This document shows, piece after piece, positions 26,146-33,039 of a DNA stretch of 64,000 nucleotides; position 1 is the stretch's first letter; the number at the start of each line of letters is the position of its first letter. The DNA comes from Streptomyces sp. NBC_01306 (GTDB lineage Bacteria; Actinomycetota; Actinomycetes; Streptomycetales; Streptomycetaceae), in assembly GCF_026340465.1 (NCBI RefSeq), contig NZ_JAPEPC010000001.1, positions 4,264,001-4,328,000 of the forward strand, read 5' to 3'. A program made the position numbers and the translations under genes. The notes under the pieces were generated by a model, which had not been told where the DNA came from, searched no databases, and saw only the letters and a list, made by a program, of their open reading frames with translations.

Positions 26146-27093
26146 ATGACAAGGGTCTTTCCCGAAGGGCAGCTCGTCTACGGGATGCAGTTGCCCATCC
26201 AGTCCCAGAGCACCATCTACGCGGAGGCGTGGGAGGCCGCCGCCACCCCGCACGACCTCGCGGAGATCGCCCGCACCGCCGACCGCACCGGCTTCGCCTA
26301 CATCGCGGGCTGCGACCACGTGGCCATCCCGCGGCGGCTCGCCGAGGCCATGGGCACCGTCTGGTACGACCCGGTCGCCACCCTCGGCTTCCTGGCCGGG
26401 ATCACCCGGCGGGTACGGCTGATGAGCCATGTCGCAGTCCTGGGGCTGCGGCACCCGCTGCTCACCGCCAAGCAGTACGCGACCCTGGACCACCTCAGCG
26501 GCGGCCGGCTGATCCTGGGGGTCGGGGCGGGGCACGTGCCGGAGGAGTTCGAGGCCGTCGGGGCCGACTTCCCGGGGCGCGGCTCCGTACTGAACGAGTC
26601 CATCGACGCACTCCGGTCCGCACTCGGCCCCGACGAGTACCCCGAACACCACGGCGAGCTCTACGACTTCGAAGGCCTCGCGCAGCTGCCCAGACCGGCT
26701 CAGCGCCAGGTGCCCGTCTGGGTCGGCGGGTCGTCGCCGGCCGCTGTGCGCCGGGCCGCCGAGCGGGCGGACGGATGGCTGCCGCAGGGTGACCCGCGCG
26801 ACCGGCTGCCCGCACAGATCGCCCGGCTGCGCGCGCTCAGGGAGGCGGCCGGGGTGACGGACCCGATCGAGATCGGTGCCATCACCGAGCCGCTGTACGT
26901 GGGGGAGCCCGGCCGGCCGGTCGGGCGCAGGACCCTCACCGGCAAGCCCGACGCCATCGCCGATTCGCTGCGGGAGTACGCGGCGATGGGCGTCGACCAG
27001 ATCCAGGTGCGGTTCCGCAGCCGGAGCCGTACCGAACTCACCGACCAGATGGCGGCCTTCGCCGCCGACGTCGCTCCGCACCTCAATCAGTAG
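26146..27093 (+). CDS. F420-dependent luciferase-like (LLM) oxidoreductase
   Basis: 315 residues with the luciferase-like TIM barrel: GFAYIAGCDHVAIPRRLAEA, a strand-loop RVRLMSHVAVLGLRHPLLTAK, the cofactor-binding LDHLSGGRLILGVGAGHVPE, and a late PVWVGGSSPAAVRRAAERAD. These are typical of the TIGR03619-like group that usually takes F420 rather than FMN. Ribosome site aggaggag. It lies 88 bases after the amidohydrolase on the same strand, with no operator of its own. Its last six codons plus stop are partly repeated downstream (27104-27120). Confidence 0.88.
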   Translation: MTRVFPEGQLVYGMQLPIQSQSTIYAEAWEAAATPHDLAEIARTADRTGFAYIAGCDHVAIPRRLAEAMGTVWYDPVATLGFLAGITRRVRLMSHVAVLGLRHPLLTAKQYATLDHLSGGRLILGVGAGHVPEEFEAVGADFPGRGSVLNESIDALRSALGPDEYPEHHGELYDFEGLAQLPRPAQRQVPVWVGGSSPAAVRRAAERADGWLPQGDPRDRLPAQIARLRALREAAGVTDPIEIGAITEPLYVGEPGRPVGRRTLTGKPDAIADSLREYAAMGVDQIQVRFRSRSRTELTDQMAAFAADVAPHLNQ

Positions 27094-27120
27094 TCAGTCA
27101 GTTGCTCCGCACCTCAATCA
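27073..27120. repeat. Direct repeat of a gene 3' end
   Basis: gctccgcacctcaatca occurs at 27073-27089, encoding the C-terminus of the LLM protein just before its TAG, and again at 27104-27120 in the spacer before the next gene. Period 31 bases. Confidence 0.85.
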
Positions 27121-27133
27121 AGGGAGAGCGGTT

Positions 27134-27916
27134 ATGGGCAAGCTCGACGGGCGGGTCATCGTCATCACCGGCGCGGCACGCGGACAGGGGGAACAGGAGG
27201 CGCGGCTCTTCGTGGCCGAAGGGGCGAAGGTCCTGCTCGGGGACGTGCTGGACGAGCAGGGAGCGGCGCTGGCCAAGGAGTTGGGGGAGTCCGCCGCGTA
27301 CGTACGGCTCGACGTGACCCGGGAGGCGGACTGGAGCGCCGCCGTCGAGGCGGCCAAGGAGACCTTCGGGAAGATCGACGGGCTGGTCAACAACGCCGGG
27401 ATCCTGCGCTTCAACGAGCTGGTGACGACGCCGCTCGACGAGTTCCAGCAGGTCGTACAGGTCAACCAGGTCGGCGCCTTCCTCGGCATCAGGACGGTCG
27501 CACCGGAGATCGAGGCGGCGGGCGGCGGGACCATCGTCAACACCGCCTCGTACACCGCGCTGACCGGGATGGCGTTCGTCGGCTCGTACGCGGCGACCAA
27601 GGCCGCGATCGTCGGTCTGACCCGGGTGGCCGCGATGGAACTGGCGGCGAAGGGCATCCGGGTCAACGCGATGTGCCCCGGCGCCATCGACACCCCCATG
27701 AGCAACCCCGCCCAGCTCGACCCGGACGCGGATCCGGCGGAGTCGTCCGCTGCCCTGGACGAGCTCTACCGGAAGCTGGTGCCGCTGGGGCGGGTGGGCA
27801 GGCCCGAGGAGGTCGCCAGGCTGGCGCTCTTCCTCTCGGGCGAGGACTCCTCGTACATCACCGGGCAGCCGTTCGTCATCGACGGCGGCTGGCTGGCCGG
27901 GGTCAGCATCTTCTGA
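27134..27916 (+). CDS. Short-chain dehydrogenase/reductase
   Basis: 260 residues, classical SDR. NAD(P) loop ITGAARGQGEQEARLF (about residues 12-28; the acidic GDVLDEQG after beta-2 favours NAD), NNAG motif, Ser in NTASYTALTG, catalytic YAATK (Tyr-x3-Lys), and PGAIDTPMS. It would oxidise or reduce a hydroxyl/keto group on the pathway intermediate. ATG 27134 has ribosome site agggagag. Third gene of the amidohydrolase-LLM-SDR group. Confidence 0.92.
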   Translation: MGKLDGRVIVITGAARGQGEQEARLFVAEGAKVLLGDVLDEQGAALAKELGESAAYVRLDVTREADWSAAVEAAKETFGKIDGLVNNAGILRFNELVTTPLDEFQQVVQVNQVGAFLGIRTVAPEIEAAGGGTIVNTASYTALTGMAFVGSYAATKAAIVGLTRVAAMELAAKGIRVNAMCPGAIDTPMSNPAQLDPDADPAESSAALDELYRKLVPLGRVGRPEEVARLALFLSGEDSSYITGQPFVIDGGWLAGVSIF

Positions 27917-27975
27917 CGCACAGCTTCTTCCGACGCACAGCTTCTTCCGACGCACAGCTTCTTCCGACGCGCAGA
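27908..27975. repeat. 17-bp tandem repeat (4 units) spanning the SDR stop codon
   Basis: Units ttcttccgacgcacagc at 27925-27941 and 27942-27958 are identical. The first unit (27908-27924, atcttctgacgcacagc) contains the TGA stop of the dehydrogenase; the fourth (27959-27975) has diverged. Further decayed copies reach about 28010. Confidence 0.85.
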
Positions 27976-28022
27976 ACGCGCAGAGCACCTTTCTGACGCA
28001 CAGACCCGCATGTGACATGTGT

Positions 28023-28041
28023 ACCTGACTCATCGTCAGGT
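28023..28041. promoter_or_regulatory. Putative TetR operator, site 6
   Basis: ACCTGACTCATCGTCAGGT, a perfect palindrome with 7-bp arms and a 5-base centre. It lies just upstream of a TTGACG -35 box. Confidence 0.75.
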
Positions 28042-28042
28042 A

Positions 28043-28071
28043 TTGACGCTCCTCGCGTGCGGTGCCACAGT
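28043..28071 (+). promoter_or_regulatory. Probable promoter of the 28.1-kb LLM gene
   Basis: TTGACG (28043-28048), 17-base spacer, CACAGT (28066-28071). It is flanked by two operators whose centres are 62 bases apart, suitable for tight repression or looping. Confidence 0.5.
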
Positions 28072-28084
28072 CGACTTCACCGCG

Positions 28085-28103
28085 ATCTGACGATGTGTCA
28101 GAT
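28085..28103. promoter_or_regulatory. Putative TetR operator, site 7
   Basis: ATCTGACGATGTGTCAGAT, a perfect palindrome with 7-bp arms, lying in the predicted 5' leader of the LLM transcript. Confidence 0.78.
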
Positions 28104-28135
28104 AAGCGGCAGAGACCTAGGGACGGTGAACCCCT

Positions 28136-29260
28136 TTGGAATTCGGGCTCTTTGTACAGGGATACGTACCGAAGCAGCGCGCCCAGGCCGATCCCGAGGC
28201 CGAGCACAAGGCGCTGATGGAGGAGACCGAGTACGTCATCCAGGCGGACAAGTCCAACTTCAAGTACGCCTGGGCCTCCGAGCACCACTTCCTGGAGGAG
28301 TACTCGCACCTCTCCGCCAACGATGTGTTCCTCGGCTACCTCGCGCACGCGACGGACCGCATCCACCTCGGATCCGGCATCTTCAACCCGCTGGCACCGG
28401 TCAACCACCCCGTCAAGGTCGCCGAGAAGGTGGCCATGATGGACCACCTCTCGGAAGGCCGCTTCGAGTTCGGCTCGGGGCGCGGTGCGGGCAGTCACGA
28501 GATCCTCGGGTTCATGCCGGGCATCACGGACATGAACCACACCAAGGAGATCTGGGAAGAGACGATCGGCGAGTTTCCCAAAATGTGGCTCCAGGACGAG
28601 TACGTCGGCTTCCAGGGCAAGCACTGGTCCCTGCCGCCGCGCAAGATCCTGCCCAAGCCGTACGGGAAGGCGCACCCGGCCATGTGGTACGCCGCCGGGT
28701 CCCCCGCCTCGTACGCCATGGCCGGCAAGAAGGGCCTCGGGGTGCTGGGGTTCAGCGTCCAGAAGGTCTCGGACATGGAGTGGGTCGTCGAGTCGTACAA
28801 GAACGCGGTGAAGGAGGCCGAGCCGATCGGCGCCTTCGTCAACGACAACGTCATGGTGACCTCGACCGCGATCTGCGCCGAGACCCACGACAAGGCGGTC
28901 GAGATCGCCGTCAGCGGCGGGCTCAACTACCTTCAGTCGCTGCTGTTCCGCTACCACGACACGTTCCCCAGGCCCGATGGCATACCCGAGTGGCCGGAGC
29001 TGCTGCCCGAGTACAGCACGGAGATCATCGAGCTGCTCATCGCGGAGGAGCTGATGATCTGCGGTGACCCCGGCGAGGTGCTCCAGCAGTGCAAGCGCTG
29101 GGAGCAGGCGGGGGCGGACCAGCTGTCGTTCGGGCTGCCGATCGGGATCTCGTCCGAGGACACGCTCAACACCATCAAGCTGATCGGTGAGCACGTCATC
29201 CCGCAGATCGACACGGACCCGGTCCACCGGACGACCCGCTTCCGGCAGACCGGCGCGTAG
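28136..29260 (+). CDS. Luciferase-like monooxygenase (LLM class, bacterial-luciferase-type)
   Basis: 374 residues. TTG at 28136 is the only possible start, because a TGA lies three codons upstream in frame; ggacgg precedes it. Landmarks: MEFGLFVQGY, FKYAWASEHHFLEEYSHLSA, IHLGSGIFNPLAPVNHPVKV, MMDHLSEGRFEFGSGRGAGS and AHPAMWYAAGSPASYA. These are the alkanal/long-chain monooxygenase-like branch, distinct from the 26-kb protein. It would oxygenate an intermediate using reduced FMN or F420. It is controlled by the double operator and starts the operon LLM-amidohydrolase-aldehyde dehydrogenase. Confidence 0.88.
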   Translation: MEFGLFVQGYVPKQRAQADPEAEHKALMEETEYVIQADKSNFKYAWASEHHFLEEYSHLSANDVFLGYLAHATDRIHLGSGIFNPLAPVNHPVKVAEKVAMMDHLSEGRFEFGSGRGAGSHEILGFMPGITDMNHTKEIWEETIGEFPKMWLQDEYVGFQGKHWSLPPRKILPKPYGKAHPAMWYAAGSPASYAMAGKKGLGVLGFSVQKVSDMEWVVESYKNAVKEAEPIGAFVNDNVMVTSTAICAETHDKAVEIAVSGGLNYLQSLLFRYHDTFPRPDGIPEWPELLPEYSTEIIELLIAEELMICGDPGEVLQQCKRWEQAGADQLSFGLPIGISSEDTLNTIKLIGEHVIPQIDTDPVHRTTRFRQTGA

Positions 29261-29484
29261 GGCCTGCCGTTCGGATCAGGCCGGACCGCCACCTCGGGGC
29301 GGACGGCGGCTCCATCCCGGACGGCTGCCGTCCGGTTCCGGCCGGTGCGTACGGGGGAGCGGCCTTCCCGTATGCACCGGCCGGAGCCATGCGCCCGGCC
29401 CGGCCGACCGGGACGGAACCGCACCCGGGCCGGATCCGGTCCGCCGCGCCGCCCAGAAGAGATACAGAGAAGGGACCAGACCAC

Positions 29485-31224
29485 ATGCTCGACCACCTCA
29501 TCCGCGGAGCGACCGTCGTGGACGGCACCGGTGCCCCCTCGTACGTCGCGGACCTCGGCATCCGGGACGGCCGCATAGCCGTCATCGCGAAGCCCGGCAC
29601 CGTCACCGAACCCGCCGCGACCACCGAGGACGCGACGGGCCTCGTGCTCGCCCCCGGCTTCGTCGACCCGCACACCCACTACGACGCACAGCTCTTCTGG
29701 GACCCGTACGCCACCCCGTCCATGAACCACGGCGTCACTACCGTCGCGGGCGGCAACTGCGGCTTCACCCTCGCCCCGCTCAACCCGGACCACCCCGGCG
29801 ACGCCGACTACACGCGCCGCATGATGTCCAAGGTCGAGGGCATGTCGCTGGTCGCGCTCGAAGAGGGCGCCCCGTGGAACTGGTCGACCTTCGCCGAGTA
29901 CCTGGACGCCCTGGACGGCCGTACCGCCGTCAACGCCGGCTTCATGGTGGGCCACTGCGCCCTGCGCCGGCACGTCATGGGCGCCGACGCGATCGGCGGA
30001 CAGCCCACCGGCGAACAGCTCGCCGAGATGCTGCGGATCTTCCACGAGGCGATGGAAGCGGGCGCCTGGGGGTTCTCCACCACCCAGTCGTCCACCCACT
30101 CCGACGGCGACGGCGAGCCCGTCGCCTCCCGGCACGCGAGCCCCGCCGAACTGCTCGCCCTGTCCAAGGCGGTCGGCGAGCACGAGGGCACCCAGATCGA
30201 AGCGATCGTGGCCGGCTGCCTCGACCAGTTCAGCGACGAGGAGGTCGACCTCTTCGTAGGGATGAGCGCGGCAGCGGGCCGCCCGCTCAACTGGAACGTC
30301 CTGACCATCGACGCCGCCGTACCCGAACGCGTACCGCGCCAGCTCAGCGCCAGCGACCGCGCGCGCAAGGAGGGCGGCCGGATCGTCGCCCTGACGATGC
30401 CCATCCTCACCCCGATGAACATGTCGCTCGGCACGTTCTGCGCGCTGAACCTGATACCCGGCTGGGGCGACATCCTGGGGCTCCCGGTGCCGGAGCGGAT
30501 CGCCGAGCTGCGCGACCCCGACGTACGGGCCGAGATGCTGCGGCACGCCAACAGCAAGGAGGCGGGCGTCTTCCGGCGGCTGGCCAACTTCGGGCGGTAC
30601 GTCATCGGTGACACCTACTCCGAGGCCAACGAGGGGCTCAGCGGCCGGGTGGTGAAGGACATCGCGGCCGAGCGCGGGCAGGAGCCGTTCCACTGCCTGG
30701 TGGAGATCTGCGCCCACGACGAACTGCGCACCGTGCTCTGGCCGATGCCCAGCGACAACGACCCGGACTCCTGGGAGCTGCGGCGCAAGACCTGGGAGCA
30801 CGAGGACGTGATGCTGGGCGGCTCCGACGCGGGCGCGCACCTGGACCGGATGTGCGGGGCCCCGTACACGACGCGCTTCATCGGCGACTGCCTGCGCGGC
30901 CGCAAACTGGTCGGCCTCGAAGCGGCGGTGAAGATGCTGACCGACGACCCCGCCCAGCTCTTCGGGCTGCGTGAGCGCGGCCGGATCGAGGAGGGCTTCC
31001 ACGCCGATCTGGTGCTGTTCGACCCGGAGCGGATCGCGGCGGGCCCGGCGACGCTCGTGCACGACCTGCCGGGCGACAGCCCCCGTCTCGACTCACGGGC
31101 GATCGGCATCGTGTCGGTACGGGTCAACGGCGTCGAGACCATCCGGGACGACGAGATCACCGGCGCGGTGCCGGGCACGGTGCTGCGGTCCGGCCGCGAC
31201 ACCAGGACGGTGGCGACCCGTTGA
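29485..31224 (+). CDS. D-aminoacylase/N-acyl-amino-acid deacylase-like amidohydrolase
   Basis: 579 residues from ATG 29485 (ribosome site gagaaggga). Metal-dependent amidohydrolase: DHLIRGATVVDGTGAP opening the small beta-domain, FVDPHTHYDAQLFWDP with the HxH pair (about residues 62-78), GVTTVAGGNCGFTLAP, and GGSDAGAHLDRMCG near residue 450 with the late Asp/His ligands. The family cleaves amide or cyclic imide bonds. In pathways for cyclic or side-chain acids it may instead open a lactam/lactone, so the true substrate is open. The stop overlaps the aldehyde dehydrogenase start. Confidence 0.88.
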   Translation: MLDHLIRGATVVDGTGAPSYVADLGIRDGRIAVIAKPGTVTEPAATTEDATGLVLAPGFVDPHTHYDAQLFWDPYATPSMNHGVTTVAGGNCGFTLAPLNPDHPGDADYTRRMMSKVEGMSLVALEEGAPWNWSTFAEYLDALDGRTAVNAGFMVGHCALRRHVMGADAIGGQPTGEQLAEMLRIFHEAMEAGAWGFSTTQSSTHSDGDGEPVASRHASPAELLALSKAVGEHEGTQIEAIVAGCLDQFSDEEVDLFVGMSAAAGRPLNWNVLTIDAAVPERVPRQLSASDRARKEGGRIVALTMPILTPMNMSLGTFCALNLIPGWGDILGLPVPERIAELRDPDVRAEMLRHANSKEAGVFRRLANFGRYVIGDTYSEANEGLSGRVVKDIAAERGQEPFHCLVEICAHDELRTVLWPMPSDNDPDSWELRRKTWEHEDVMLGGSDAGAHLDRMCGAPYTTRFIGDCLRGRKLVGLEAAVKMLTDDPAQLFGLRERGRIEEGFHADLVLFDPERIAAGPATLVHDLPGDSPRLDSRAIGIVSVRVNGVETIRDDEITGAVPGTVLRSGRDTRTVATR

Positions 31225-32708
31225 GCGCAGGCCAGGAGCAGCGGGTGAACGCACGCCAGGAGCAGGGGCTCTTCATCGACGGCGAGTGGGTCGCGCCGGA
31301 CGGCGGGCACTACGACGTGATCAACCCGGCCACCGAGGAGAGCGTGGGACCCGCGCCCGAGGCGAGCCGCGAGCAGGTGTACGCGGCGGCCGCCGCCGCC
31401 CGTGCGGCCTTCGCGGGCTGGTCGCGGACGGCGCCGGAGGAGCGCTCCGCGATCCTCGCCCGTGCGGCCGGCATCATGCAGCGGGAGTTCCTGCCGTACG
31501 CGGCGCTCGCCCAGGCGGAGAGCGGCGCCACCACGGGGACCGCGCGCGGGATGCAGGTCGGCGTGGGGGTGGCACGCTTCCGGCGTTACGCGAAGGGCGC
31601 CCTGGAACCGGTCGAGCAGGGCCTGCCGCCGCAGATCAACGAGGCGGGCCCGATGGGGAAGGCAGGCGTCTTCGGGGCGCTCGCCGCCCGCCGGCCGGTG
31701 GGAGTGGTCACCTGCATCACCTCGTACAACAACCCCTGGGCCAACCCGGCGGGCAAGATCGCGCCCGCGCTCGCCATGGGCAACACCGTGGTCGTCAAAC
31801 CGGCCCCGCAGGACCCCCTCTCCGTCTTCCGGATGGCGGAGGCGCTGACCGAGGCGGGTGTGCCGCGCGGGGTGGTGAACGTGGTCAGCGGGACGGGTAC
31901 GGAGGTGGGCGAGGCGGCCGTCGACTCACCGGACGTCGACATGGTCAGCTTCACCGGCTCCACGGTGGTCGGCAGGCGCATCGCCGAGGTCTGCGGCCGC
32001 GGTATGAAGCGGCAGCTGATGGAGCTGGGCGGCAAGGGTGCGGCGCTGGTCTTCGACGACGCGGACCTGGAATCGGCGGTGTCCGGGATCGGCACGACCT
32101 TCTCCTTCTACAGCGGCCAGATCTGCACGGCGCCCACCCGGGTACTGGCCCAGCGTGGTATCTACGACCGTCTGGTCTCCCAACTCGCCGCATACACAGG
32201 GCACTTGAGGGTGGGTGACCCGGGTGAACGGGGCACGGTGGTCGGACCGGTGATCTCGGCGGCCCACCGGGACCGGATCGAGTCGTACGTGGAACTCGGC
32301 CGGAAGGAGGGCGCGACGGTCGTCGCGGGCGGCGAACGGCCGTCGTTCGACAAGGGCTTCTACACCGCGCCCACGCTGCTCGCCGACTGCACCAACGACA
32401 TGCGCGTGGTCCGCGAGGAGATCTTCGGCCCGGTCGTCGTGGTGGTCCCCTTCGACGACGAGGAGGAGGGCATCGCCCTGGCCAACGACAGCGACTACGG
32501 CCTGCTCGACTACGTCTGGTCGGGCGACGTGGCACGGGCGTTCCGGGTGGCGGCACAGCTGCGGGCCGGAGGGGTGGGGGTGAACACCATCGGCCGGAAC
32601 ATGGAGGCGCCGTTCGGCGGGTTCAAGCAGAGCGGAGTGGGCCGGGACGTCGGCTCGTACGCCCTGCACGCGTACAGCGAGCTCCAGTCGATCGTCTGGC
32701 CGGGGTAA
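31221..32708 (+). CDS. Aldehyde dehydrogenase
   Basis: 495 residues, NAD(P)-dependent ALDH converting an aldehyde to the acid. Visible: SYNNPWANPAGKIAPALAMG (substrate/cofactor channel, normally 'PWN.P'), VVKPAPQDPLS, SFTGSTVVGRRI, catalytic Glu in LMELGGKGA, catalytic Cys in SGQICTAPTRV (about residue 300), and EEIFGPVVVVVPF. The TTG start at 31221 overlaps the previous TGA; a GTG at 31245 is an alternative. Last gene of the operon, ended by a strong hairpin. Confidence 0.93.
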   Translation: MSAGQEQRVNARQEQGLFIDGEWVAPDGGHYDVINPATEESVGPAPEASREQVYAAAAAARAAFAGWSRTAPEERSAILARAAGIMQREFLPYAALAQAESGATTGTARGMQVGVGVARFRRYAKGALEPVEQGLPPQINEAGPMGKAGVFGALAARRPVGVVTCITSYNNPWANPAGKIAPALAMGNTVVVKPAPQDPLSVFRMAEALTEAGVPRGVVNVVSGTGTEVGEAAVDSPDVDMVSFTGSTVVGRRIAEVCGRGMKRQLMELGGKGAALVFDDADLESAVSGIGTTFSFYSGQICTAPTRVLAQRGIYDRLVSQLAAYTGHLRVGDPGERGTVVGPVISAAHRDRIESYVELGRKEGATVVAGGERPSFDKGFYTAPTLLADCTNDMRVVREEIFGPVVVVVPFDDEEEGIALANDSDYGLLDYVWSGDVARAFRVAAQLRAGGVGVNTIGRNMEAPFGGFKQSGVGRDVGSYALHAYSELQSIVWPG

Positions 32709-32734
32709 GGGCAAGCAACACGTCTCACGCGTAA

Positions 32735-32774
32735 GAGGGGCTGCAAGGGTCGCTGAAGACCCTTGCAGCCCCTC
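32735..32774 (+). terminator. Operon terminator
   Basis: Perfect 16-bp stem gaggggctgcaagggt / acccttgcagcccctc with an 8-base loop, 27 bases after the aldehyde dehydrogenase stop. Confidence 0.88.
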
Positions 32775-32877
32775 CGCGCGATCTGCCACCGCGCCGGCAA
32801 AGACAGCCAGAGACAGCTGGCAAAGAATAAAGACAAGGAGAGCACTCTCCTTGCCACTCTCAACTTATAGCGCGACG

Positions 32878-32899
32878 GGGGGCTTGCCGCAAGGCCCCC
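32878..32899. promoter_or_regulatory. Rifamycin-associated element (RAE)-like inverted repeat
   Basis: gggggcttgccgcaaggccc plus cc: a GGGGCTTGC / GCAAGGCCCC inverted repeat. It agrees with the RAE reported upstream of rifamycin-inducible genes such as rph, helR and rox in actinomycetes. It stands about 140 bases before the rph start. Confidence 0.78.
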
Positions 32900-33039
32900 G
32901 TCATGGCGCAGAATCGTCGGCCGGTGCCTCGACCTGCGGAAATGGGAGGGGGCGCCACGACGTGTGGGGGACGCGGTGACGTCGAACCAGTGGTGGGATC
33001 GGCAGTGCAACGGAGCCCGGCTGCCTCGGAAGGATCGCA

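Larger units (their letters stand above)
32709..33039. other. Intergenic regulatory region before rph
   Basis: 331 bases without a gene. From left to right: the terminator of the previous operon; an AT-rich stretch with a 9-bp hairpin (caaggagag / ctctccttg, 32834-32853); a TATAGC box (32865-32870) that could be a -10; the RAE-like inverted repeat at 32878-32899; and a 140-base leader to the GTG start of rph. Confidence 0.6.

Noticed and set aside
27908..28010. CRISPR array
   Set aside because: The 17-bp units are directly adjacent without spacers and there are no cas genes; the same holds for the repeats at 35.7 and 61.5 kb.
2094..28103. KstR or KstR2 operators of sterol catabolism
   Set aside because: The sites have CTGAC/GTCAG arms, not the AAC-GTT or CAAG-CTTG cores of those regulators.
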